Below, one piece after another: positions 24,301 to 33,751 of a stretch of 64,000 bases of DNA (its first letter is position 1; each line of letters starts with the position of its first letter). The stretch is from Massariosphaeria phaeospora (taxonomy: Eukaryota; Ascomycota; Dothideomycetes; Pleosporales). The stretch spans positions 372,001 to 436,000 of the forward strand of contig JAADJZ010000023.1 of NCBI GenBank assembly GCA_011032825.1, read 5' to 3'. The translations under genes were made by a program, and so were the position numbers. The notes beneath the pieces are model-generated. The model made no database searches. It was not told where the DNA came from and worked only from the letters and a program-made list of their open reading frames with translations.

Positions 24301-24866
24301 CCCTCCCCACCTTCCGCATGGTCATCCTCGCCGACGAAGCCCTAGAGCAATTCTTCGAAATCGGCTTCGCGTCCTCGTTCCGCCTCGCCGACGCGCCCCT
24401 CACCTCACTCGCCTCCAGCTCCTCCAACCTCACCACCTTCTCCAACGCCGGCAAGCACATGGCCGCGGCCTCCACAGGTGTTGGCAGCGGCATCGTCGGG
24501 GGCGCGGGCGCGGGCGTCGTCGCCCCCGGCCGCGGCCTGCGCGGCATGCTGGACAACATCGTCAACGACGGCATGCGCGTCGCCGCCGAGGTCCGCCGCA
24601 GAATGGACGAGGCGCAGATGGAAATGGATAAGGAGGCGAAGCACCACGGCCGCGAAGAGGATGACGAGGTCGATGAGGAGGAGCTGCCGACGACGAAGGA
24701 TGCGGATTTACTCGAGGGCGCGGAGACGGCGGGCGTGGATGCGGTGAAGGGGTCTGCGCCGGAGTTGCTTGTGCCGGAGGGAGGAGCGGCGGCGGGGGAG
24801 ATCAAGACGGGGCGGAACCGCAGCGCGAGCGATGCTAGTAGGAAGGTCTTGGAGTTTGAGCGGTGA
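21359..24866 (+). CDS. gyp2: TBC-domain Rab GTPase-activating protein (Gyp2/Mdr1-like: GRAM-TBC-EF hand)
   Basis: Three exons (21359-22178, 22230-23459, 23518-24866), 1,132 aa. A GRAM-type N-terminal region (about 75-200) should contact membrane lipids. The TBC domain spans about 290-520; it keeps both catalytic fingers, the arginine in IEKDLNR (IxxDxxR motif) and the glutamine in GYCQAMN (YxQ motif), so it should be an active GAP. An EF-hand loop, DDDGDGRVDREG, lies near residue 780. GRAM-TBC-EF hand is the layout of yeast Gyp2/Mdr1, which acts on Ypt6-type Rabs in endosome-Golgi traffic. The 3' splice site at 22,229 was chosen because the alternative AG seven bases upstream puts a stop in frame. 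The last 250 residues are low-complexity and GC-rich. Confidence 0.92.
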
Positions 24867-24974
24867 TTGGGTAGGCATCAGTTCGCTCGTTTTGGGAAAG
24901 CAAGCACGTTTCTTAGCATTATGTGTGATTGATTGATTAATTGATTGATTTATATTAACGTCTCTATGTTCTCT

Positions 24975-26470
24975 AAAGAAGCTAAGTTAACGTAGCTTTT
25001 TGCTAATACTTACTCTTATAGGTTTAGTATAACGTATTAGCACAACTGCTTTCTCTATCAACGCAATATGTTTTAATTAACTAACGCGTTATTACGCTAA
25101 CACGAAAAGAAACTCTAGCTTGCTCTTTAAGCCTACAATTTTAGCTAATTTTAAAGCTATTAAGCTACTGCTAGTGCTTTTAACGTTAATTACTATACTC
25201 TCTCTAAACGCGCTAAAAGAATTTTATTTTAAGCTTAAATACAACTTAATTGCTAGAAGCTTACTACAACTAAAGAGCAAATAGTTGTTTAAAATATTCT
25301 TAACTTTAATTTGCAAAAGTTTGCACTTTAGCTGTCTAAAGTAAAAAATATAAAAAATAAACTAATAGCTACGCAAAGTAGAAAGCTAGTAGGTAAAAAA
25401 TAGGTTACAAAATTTGTATCGCGTTTAAGCGAGCTTAAAGTAGCTTTTAATCGAGCAAAAAACTAGTAGAGAATACAACAAAACTAGCTTCTAAATAAGC
25501 GTAATTAGATTAATAAAAGTTGTTAACTACAAGCTTTTAGAAATGTACTCGCTTTAATTTTATCTAGCTAGGTAATTAAGAGTAAGTAATAGTTATCTAA
25601 AGCATCTGCGCCGCAAAGTACGCAATTTTGCTTTTTATTATTTACAAAAAGCGCGTTTATATTTTAGTATAGTACAAAAAGAACTTTATACTTAGCAATT
25701 AAAAGCTTTTAGTTTTTAAGAACAGCTAGACAAACAACGCTTTTAGTTTTAAATAGTTAAAGCACTTTAACGCGCATACAAAAGCGCGTTAAATAGAAAA
25801 GTATTAGCTACTTATTTTAAATAGCTATAAAAGCTACTAATTTTAGAATTTTAAAAACTATTGCTTTAAAAACAAAATTTTTACGCTTTGCATGCTAGTT
25901 TATTTATTTTATATTCTTTAGCTGCTAGATGTAGTTTGCTTTTTGCTGCTAAAGCTAAAGTACTCTTAACGCGTTTAAGACTTAGCGCGCTAGCGCGTTT
26001 TTATATTAACAAAAAAGCTTCTTGCTAGCTTTTAAAAACGCGTTTTTTAAAGTGTTTACAACAAAAAACTACAAAAAGATTTTAAAGTTTTAAAGCTAGT
26101 TTCTATTAACGCACAAGTAGTTTTTAGTTATTTTAAAGTACAACTACGTACTTCGCTACTACTTTTTGCACTAAAAACGCCGTAGCAGTTAAAAACTCTA
26201 AGCAATATACTTAGATTTAAATTGCAATTAACTTAAAGCTAGTACGCGATTCTATTACTAAATTGCTTACTTTAGCGCAAAGTAGCTTTTTTTAGCTTGT
26301 AAAAGAAGCTAAATTAATGCTGCATTAAAACGCGCTTAAAGACTACTATATTAAAAAGCTTAAAAATTAATTAGTAAAAATAACTAAGTAGAAAGTGCGC
26401 AAATAGAAGCGGATTTAGCATAGTAGTATAATAGAGTATAGTAACAAATTAGCGTAAGTAGCTACTTGTT
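24975..26470 (+). repeat. RIP-decayed repeat, family 1, left copy
   Basis: This segment matches the reverse complement of 26,885-28,750 along its length, with many transitions and small gaps. Anchors readable by eye include the block near 25,730-25,800 (CAAACAACGCTTTTAG...) opposite 27,595-27,625, and the block near 26,400-26,460 opposite 26,895-26,950. The left copy lacks roughly 90 bp present in the other copies near 25,470. Strand is arbitrary. Confidence 0.72.
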
Positions 26471-26884
26471 ATTAGAAGTATTTTCTTACCGAAGGTAATT
26501 GTAATTAGACTTAAAGATTTCGCCTAAGAAATTGTTTTGTATTTAGAAAGCTTAATAACAACAAAAAAAAAACAATTTTAATTCTATCTTAGATAGAATA
26601 ACAAAAGTAACAATCTATTGCCTATAACGTAAACTACTAGTAACCCGACCAAAAATGCTTAGCACAACCAACTTATTTCAAAGAACATTAAATTAATTGC
26701 TATCGAATAAGGAACCTGCGTACGTCGTGCTAGCTTTAGATTTAAAAGCTTTTTTTGTATTCTTTTAGTAGGTTTGGGCATTGTGCTTTGTATTACTATA
26801 GTTTTTACAGCGCCGTAGAGCTAGTTGTGCTCTTTCTTAACTCTCTACTACGCGTTTTCTTTGATAGCTAAAGCGCTGTAAACG

Positions 26885-28750
26885 CTTTAGCAGCTACTTG
26901 CGCTAATCTGTTACTATACTCTATTGTACCGCCATGCTAAATCTACTTCCGTTTGCGCGATTTCTGCTTAGTTATTTCTACTAATTAATCTTTAAGCTTC
27001 TTAATACAGTAGTCTTTAAGCGCGTTTTAATACAGCATTAATTCAGCTTCTTTTACAAGCTAAAAGAAGCTACTCTGCGCTAAAGTTAGCGATCTAGTAA
27101 TAAAATTGCGTACTAGCTTTAATTGCGATCTAAATTCAAGTGTATTGCTTAGAGTTTTTAACTGCTACAGCGTTTCTAGTGCGAAAAGTAGTAGCGAGGT
27201 ACGCAGCCGTACTTTAAAACAACTAAAAACTACTTGCGCGTTGATAGAAACTAGCTTTAAAGCTTTAAAAGCTTTCTTGCAGTTCTTTGTTGTAAACACT
27301 TTAAAAAACGCGTTTCTAAAGGCTAGCAAGAAGCTTTTTTTTGTTAATATAGAAAACGCGCCGGCGCGCTAAGTCTCAAACGCGTTAAGAGTACTTTAGC
27401 TTTAGCAGCAAAAAGCAAACTACATCTAGCAGCTAAAGAATATAAAATAAATAAGCTAGCATGCAAAGCGTAAGAATCTTGTTCTTAAAGCAATAGTTTT
27501 TAAAATCCTAAGATTAGTAGCTTTTATAGCTGTTTAAAATAAGTAGCTAATACTTTTTTACTTAACGCGCTTTTGTATGCGCGTTAAAGTGCTTTAACTA
27601 CTTAAAACTAAAAGCGTTGTTTGTCTAGCTGTTCTTAGAAACTAAGAGCTTCTAATTGCTAGGTATAAAGTTCTTTTCGTACTATGCTAAAATGTAAACG
27701 CGCTTTTTGTAGATAATAAACAGCAAGATTGCGTACTTTGCGGCGCAAATGCTTTAGATAACTATTACCTACTCTCGATTGCCTAGCTGGATAAGATTAG
27801 GTTGAGTACGTTTCTAAAAGCCTGTAACGACTTTTATAAAGCTAATTACGCTTATCTAGAAGCTAGTCTTGTTAAAGTTGTGCACGTCGTTGTCGTAGAC
27901 GCTGTACTTAGCTTTAGTGTTCTCTACTAGCTTGAACTACGCGCTAATTATCTCTAGATTCTCTTAGAGTATTCTCTGTAATGGGCTGAAAGCCCTATGG
28001 ATTGCCTCGGTCGTAGGACTTTGGTAGCTATTGACGCTGTACGTAACAGCTCCGACGATACCCAGAAGAGCCCCGCTGGTTTCCGGTTAACGAAGGCCCT
28101 GCGGTATTGGGTTTCCACATAGCCTCCGAGAGCGCTCCGCAGGTGCTCCGGAGGCTGACTAACTATAAGGTATATAGAGCTCTCTTGTCCGCGCTGTAGA
28201 TAAACTCTATCGAATTCATTACATTCTTTATCTAGAACCTGCTTTCCTAGGCGATTTCCTTTCATTCTCTGCCTATTCTTAGCTCAATTGAAAGCTATTT
28301 TGAGCTTAGATAAACGCGTTACGAAGCGCGCAAGCTAGTTCTTGCTTACTAGCCTGCTACTACGCTCGCCTAGTAGTTTATTAGCTATATTAGCTACTTT
28401 AGATAGAAAGAGCGCGAATTCTTGCGCGTTAAAGTTAAGAATGTGTTAAACAATTGTTTTTTTTTTAGTGCTTGTAAGCTTACAGAGAGTAAACGTAGTT
28501 TTTAAGCTAAAAAGTGTTTTTTTATTGCGTTTAGCAAGTCGACGGTGATTAATAGTAAAAAACTATGCAGCTGCGCAAAGGCTTTAGAATTTGCTAGCTC
28601 TAAAAGCTTTAAGAGCAAAGAGAAATTTACTTTTGTATTTACGTAATTGCGCGTTCGTAGGTGTAAGCATAGTAGAAGCAGGTTAGTATTCGTAGTCTTA
28701 GCGTTTTTTAGCTAGGTTACTAGTTTGGCTAGGTTACTAGTAGTTTACGT
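26885..28750 (-). repeat. RIP-decayed repeat, family 1, right copy (inverted)
   Basis: Inverted partner of 24,975-26,470, carrying the solo LTR at 27,977-28,264 as an insertion. Its right end holds two short direct duplications: GCTAGGTTACTAGT twice near 28,709-28,741 and AATTACCAAGCTAGCTA twice near 28,761-28,794. The exact ends need alignment. Confidence 0.7.
27977..28264. mobile_element. Solo LTR, 288 bp, not RIP-mutated
   Basis: Begins TGTAATGGGCTG and ends GATTTCCTTTCA, the TG...CA ends of a retrotransposon LTR, flanked by a perfect 5-bp target-site duplication TTCTC (27,972-27,976 and 28,265-28,269). A related copy of the host repeat at about 30,271-30,290 has the matching uninterrupted site. 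No second LTR or internal region follows, so it is a solo LTR. Its base composition is normal, in sharp contrast to the AT-rich sequence on both sides, so it arrived after the host repeat was mutated or was too short to be recognised. The 103-aa minus-strand frame over it (27,954-28,265) is not a gene. Element class (copia or gypsy) is unknown. Confidence 0.8.
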
Positions 28751-28799
28751 TAACGTATTGAATTACCAAGCTAGCTAAATTACCAAGCTAGCTACTTTT

Positions 28800-28990
28800 T
28801 CTTAGCATTAAATTCTTAGGCTCAAAGCTTAATAACTTTACTAATAGTAGAGCTATCTAGATAGTTTTTACACCGTTTTAAAGCCTTACCCTAGCACTTT
28901 CAAACGAACTAAAAATTGCCTAAATAGGACTAGTATAGCTAGAGTTATTAAGAGTTAAGTATAAAGAAGCTCGCTTAGCTTCTAAACTCT
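28800..28990 (+). repeat. Family 2 inverted-repeat arm, left
   Basis: Reads as the reverse complement of 29,938-30,130 with few differences; the shared stretch includes a segment around ACACCGTTTTAAAGC and one around AGGCTCAAAGCTTAATAAC. A second inverted pair, 29,002-29,090 against 29,330-29,425, lies inside. Together they suggest a palindromic or doubly inserted element nested in family 1. Confidence 0.7.
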
Positions 28991-29769
28991 ACTTCTAGTA
29001 CTAGACTACTATAATAAATAGTAATACTTTCTAGTATTCTTTTCTATAGCTAGTGTTAAGTATTTATAAAGATTTTATAGCGTGCAGCTTAGTATTACAT
29101 CTAGTAGAAAAGTTAGTAAGTTACTAATACTTCTATACTTTCTAAGTAAAAATATCTATATATAGCTTATATAATCTACTATATAGCTAATAAGTAATCT
29201 AGTTTGTAGTCTACTATAGCTATATTAAGTTTAAAAAGTAATAAATACTTAATATTATAAATAATAATACTACTCTAAACTACTTAACTTTGTATGTAGA
29301 GTTTAACTCTATTTACTAGCTTTAAATCTAAGTTGCACGCTATAAGTTTTTTATAAATACTTAACAATAACTATAGAAAAGAATACTAGAAAGTATTACT
29401 ATTTATTATAGTAGTTTAGTACTAGAATGTTACGAACAAAGATAATACTAAGTATCGTAAACTAAGCAACAACGTAGAAAAGTTGTTAGAGCTTGCAAGT
29501 TTGCAAAACGAAAGTATAGCAATGCGTAAAGCAGAATTAGATTAGCAGTTACGTAATAGTAATTAGTGCGATTAGAACTTTAGCGAACTAAGTACACTAA
29601 GCAACAAGCGCTTAGCTTGCTTAAAGCGCTTAGCAACTAAGCACACTAAGCAAACTAAGTAAAACGCTTTTAGCAAGAAATTATAGAACTATATAGATTA
29701 GCAGAATTTCTTTTATAGTTTTAATTCTTTGTAGTTAACTTTTCTAAGTACATTTTATACATAGATTGA

Positions 29770-30560
29770 ATCTATAGGCAACAAATTGTTACTTTGTTAT
29801 TCTATCGAAATAGAATTAAAATTGTTTTTTCTGTTGTTATTAAGCTTTTCGAACATAGAACAATTTCTTAGGCGGAATTTCTAAGTTCAATCGCGATTAC
29901 TATTAGTAAGAGAACACTTTTGATAACATAAAAGTAGAGTTTAGAAGCTAAGCGAGCTTTTTTATACTTAACTCTTAATAACTCTAGCTATACTAGTTCT
30001 ATTTAGGCAATTTTTAGTTCGTTTGAAAGTGCTAGGGTAAAGCTTTAAAACGGTGTAAAAACTATCTAAATAGCTTTACTATTAGTAACGTTATTAAGCT
30101 TTGAACCTAAGAATTTAGTGCTAAGAAATTTTAGCAAGTTCGCTAGTGCTTTACGTTATCTAGAAGCTAGTTTTGTTAAAGTTGTACACGTTATCTTTAT
30201 AAATGCTGTACTAAGCTTTGGTATCTCTAACAAGCTTAAACTACGCGCTAATAACTTTAAAATCTTTTGTTGTATTCTTTGCTAATTCTTTGCTTAATTA
30301 AAAGCTATTTTAAGCTCGCCTAAACGCGTTACAAATCTTGTAACTTATTTTTTGCCTACTAGCTTTCTACTTTGCGTAGCTACTAGTTTATTTTTTATAT
30401 TTTTTACTTTAGACAGCCGCAAGGCAAATTCTTGCAAATTAAAGTTGAGAATATATTAGACAACTGTTTGCTCTTTAGTTGTAGTAAGCTTTTAGCTATT
30501 TAGAGTACAATTGCGTTGTGCAGCAATTCTTTTAACGCGTTAACAAAAAGTTTAAAAAAG
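29770..30560 (-). repeat. Third, interrupted family 1 copy with family 2 right arm
   Basis: 29,770-29,900 is the reverse complement of about 26,490-26,640, and 30,130-30,560 matches the right copy near 27,850-28,500. Between them, 29,938-30,130 is the right arm of family 2. The reading is a family 1 copy split by a family 2 insertion. Confidence 0.62.
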
Positions 30561-30739
30561 TACGTTAAAAGCAGTAGCAGCAGCGTTAGCGCTTTAAAAC
30601 TATTTAAATTAAAAAGCTTAAGGCATTGTAGATCAAAGGTAGAGTGGGTGTTGCCAAGAGATTTCTAGCTACTCGGTGATATCGGCCACTCGGTGATCGT
30701 TTACGTTAAGTCTGTTCGGAAACTTTTATTTGTGCGCGC

Positions 30740-32303
30740 CTAAACCGCCGACGCATTCCGCGCCGTAACTAGAAAGCTTATCATCCCTCTCCCCGTTACA
30801 CTCGCACTAGCCGTGCCATCACTTCCAACCGTAACCTCCGTCTCACTCATATCATGCGAGTTATCCGTATACCAGGCCCTCACCTTCGGACTCGCCACCG
30901 CAGCTCCACTCACACTTATGCCGACGTTCTGCGTGCCTGAGGCAGAGTTGATGACAACCACAGCGACACTCCCATCCGGATTCGCGAAGGCCGCGCTCTT
31001 GAGATTGGACCCGCTGGACGCGGCGATGCGCACCGCGCCTGGGCGCACAAGGCGCCACTGCGCAAAGGCCCAGAGGCGCTTGCTGACGTCGTACTTCTGG
31101 CCATCGATGAGGATCAGCTTCTCGTTGTTGTTGTTGTTTGTGGCGCGGTCCTGCACGCCCTCCCAGAAGAGATAGGCCGACAGATTCGAGTTCACAACGC
31201 CGTTGAAGACGGTGTTGGCCCACGTAAACCCGTCGCCCGACCCGCCGTTCGAATACCATGCCGTGCTCCACCCGCCGTTCAAATCAGAGTACTCCGTCTG
31301 CCACGCGCGCGCCTCGGTGCTCAAGGTTCCCGAGATGCGCGACGTGTACTCGTGGCTTGTGATGGCGTAGACCATGTCCAGCGCGCCGGCGGACTTGAGC
31401 TGCGATGCGTGCTGGCTGGTTACGCTCCAGCCAGTGGCTTCGCAGCAGTTTATGCCGATGGAGGTGAGGTTGGCCTTGTCGAGTGTGGGGCGGAGCACTT
31501 TTATGAATTCGGCGGCTTGGGTGCCCGAGGATAGCATCGAGGCGTAGGAGGTGGTCAAGTCGGGTTCGTTGAGGAAGCCAAGGTGGGTGACTTTGACGCC
31601 GTTTTCGGCGTAGACTTGGACGTATTTTACGAGGTAGTCTGCGTAGGCTTGCTTCCAGTCGCCGGAACTGCACTTTGCGCCCGAGATCTGGGTTTGATGT
31701 TAGCCGGGGTTCAGCTTCATGAGGTGGTGTTTGGTCGAGCGTACGCCGCAAAGGGTGCCTCCGTTGGCATCGTTGTTGTTGGTCTTCATGCATCCAGGCG
31801 CGCTCCAGGCGTTTGCGTAGAACGTGTTCACGCCATAGCTCACAGCCTTCTGGCTCAAGAACAATTGTCCGCTGTCCTTGCCGTCCCACTTGTAGTCTGG
31901 GGTGCCAGTGGCGCTGCTCGGGCACGTTGGCAAGATGGTGTTCATGTAATCCTTGGAGCTGTCTTTGGAGCTACCGATACCGTTGCGAAGAATGGCTGAC
32001 GAGCTTGCATCAGCACGATCGAATGACCGAAAAGGGACGTTTGGTATAGTGCTTACAGAAACCAGCACCTGTGGTGGTGTTGAAGAGCAGATCGAGGACT
32101 TCAGTCTGTTTCGGCTCCTTCAGATTGACGATGAGGTTGGCGCGTTGAAAGGCAGCGCTGAAGCCGAAGCCGTCCATGGTCTGGTACTTTGTCGCCGGGT
32201 TCACAGTGACCTTTTGAACCGACTGGCGTACTTCCAGGTTCGATGGAGCTGCGGATGCTAGAAGAGGCGTGGCCGCGAGGGCCGCAAGCTGAATGAAGTG
32301 CAT
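30740..32303 (-). CDS. Secreted GH30 glycoside hydrolase, likely endo-beta-1,6-galactanase
   Basis: Three exons (32057-32303, 31745-31995, 30740-31687), 481 aa. A signal peptide (about residues 1-19, hydrophobic core, cut near ASA-AP) sends it outside the cell. The motif KYQTMDGFGFSAAFQRAN opens the catalytic barrel; the acid/base glutamate is E207 in FLNEPD, and the nucleophile is E298 in AWQTEYSDL, as in clan GH-A family 30. A C-terminal beta-sandwich (about 390-481) completes the usual GH30 layout. Fungal members of this look hydrolyse beta-1,6-galactan side chains of plant arabinogalactans; the exact substrate is inferred. Both introns have GT..AG ends and restore frame. The gene ends about 100 bp from the RIP block but is itself intact. 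Confidence 0.88.
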
Positions 32304-32519
32304 AGTGACGATGTAGCTCTACTTTGGCGTAGCTAGACGCTCAAGCTTACAAGCGCAACTCGATTTCAGCCATGTACTCCTTATATGTTTCGGCGAACCG
32401 TATTGTGGGGCATATCCCGCCCATATTTGTGTGGCTAAACTTAGTAAACTTTCTCGCAACCACCAGAGCATAGTAGAGTAGCAATTTGAAAGATTGGAGC
32501 CGAAGTCGGTCGCCACACT

Positions 32520-33458
32520 CTATATACATCGATATACATCGTGTCGAGGATAGTGCCAAGATTCTGGCCCACGAACGATGCGTACCCGGTGCAGATGAGC
32601 GCGGGTATGGGGAAGGCGATTTAGGCTAAGCACGACTCCCGAGAGCCTGCATGCGCTGGAGGAGTACAGTGTCGAAATCGAGTTGAGCAGGCGGATGGGC
32701 GTGTTGCTGAAGTAGGCGGCGGAGCAATTGGCGGAAGACGCGGCGTCGGGGTACCTAGCGCGGGGCAATGGCGAAAAGTTTTTCCGTCGCTCATTTTTTT
32801 GCGGCTTCAGTTCGTGGGGGCACCCGGCACCGGACGCCCCGCATCTGAACACACCCACACCTTCTTCTTCATCTAACTTAGTCGGTCCGCGAACATCCAA
32901 GGCCACTCCCCCTACACGCTTAACCATGTCTCGCCGCTCAGTTAGACTCGTTAAGTTGCTTGATGCTGAGCAGAAAGAGCGGATTGTGGAGAGAAAGAGG
33001 TAGTTGCGGCGTTCAAGACGACGGAGTAGGGGATGCAGTTCGCTGGTGGCGCGGATGCGTAGGGTGCGCAGTTTCCGCGATTGTTTGATGGCGGTGGCGA
33101 GGGAGAGGAGATGGGTGTTCAGCTCTGTTGTCCAGGCTGCGCGCACAGCGCGGCCATAAGCGCTATTCCAGAAGGACACATCCCGGGCAGAATCCCAGTC
33201 CTCAAAGCCCTTCAGATCCAGGACCAGAGTTTCCACGCTGTCTTTGACTAGAGCCAGACTTGGTTCCACATACGGAGAAGACAGCAAGCGTTGTAGTGTG
33301 TTCGGAGTAACGTGGAAATCCTGGAAGCATGCGGTACGGGCAAATCCGCTCCACTGCTTACTGACTGTGAGGCGTGCCAGATCCGAGCGGAAGTAGGCTG
33401 AGCCGACATAATCGAAGATCTGAATTAGGGTATCGGTGGGAAGTTGGAGGAGTGACAT
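32520..33458 (-). pseudogene. F-box-type gene with a replaced or frameshifted 3' half
   Basis: The 312-aa frame starts like an F-box protein (LLQLPTDTLIQIFDYVG..., then KQWSGFARTACFQDFHV) and reads as a normal protein to about residue 160 (...YLFLSTIRSFCSASSNLTSL). After that it changes character: residues about 165-312 are Arg/Ser/His-rich, with no pattern typical of the leucine-rich continuation expected of F-box proteins, and the underlying DNA (32,520-32,960) looks like promoter or foreign sequence. The full frame therefore probably is a truncated or chimeric gene, although a short expressed F-box protein is possible. F-box proteins link substrates to SCF ubiquitin ligases. It lies between the GH30 and HET genes, close to the RIP block. 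Confidence 0.55.
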
Positions 33459-33664
33459 GGTACGGAGTTGTGCGAGCTAAGTGGCGGAGATGGTGTTGGT
33501 GTATCTGGATCAAGAGACATATAGGTTTCGCGGCTCAGAAGAGTAAAAGAGTGGCTTTTATTTGCAAGTAGGATAGCTGATAAGACCCGTTGTGTTGTGA
33601 GTGTGTCAAGTGGAGGAAGGAGTGGTCCTATTTAACTAGTCTTTATCTCAGACGACTTGGCCTA

Positions 33665-33689
33665 CCGTTCAAGGCTACGCCATGAACGG
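33665..33689. other. Short hairpin
   Basis: CCGTTCA (33,665-33,671) and TGAACGG (33,683-33,689) form a perfect 7-bp stem with an 11-base loop; partial pairing extends outward. It lies just past the 3' end of the HET gene. Function unknown; it may be the relic of a small inverted-repeat element. Confidence 0.35.
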
Positions 33690-33751
33690 CCTAGCCTATT
33701 GTTTGCCCAGCTAAACCGCTTCTGACAGTTGGTCGATTGGCCCTAGATTCC

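Larger units (their letters stand above)
24940..30640. repeat. AT-rich RIP-mutated transposon block
   Basis: About 5.7 kb without a usable gene, beginning sharply after the TBC gene and ending about 100 bp before the GH30 stop. By hand count, 25,321-25,380 has 15 G/C in 60 bases and about ten TpA against four ApT, the imbalance expected after RIP (C to T at CpA on both strands). Stop codons fill all frames. Segments recur in inverted orientation, so this is a nest of decayed repeats of at least two families. The short open frame at 27,106-27,372 is a remnant, not a gene. A 10-bp direct repeat (ACTCGGTGAT at 30,671 and 30,688) sits just outside the right edge. I could not tell the original transposon class. 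Confidence 0.88.

Noticed and set aside
24038..24805. 255-aa minus-strand Ser-rich frame
   Set aside because: Antisense shadow of the GC-rich 3' end of the TBC gene.
27106..27372. 88-aa open frame inside the RIP block
   Set aside because: It lies in mutated repeat sequence, and its inverted counterpart near 26,040-26,250 is broken by stops; a remnant, not a gene.
27954..28265. 103-aa minus-strand frame
   Set aside because: It coincides almost exactly with the solo LTR, which is non-coding.
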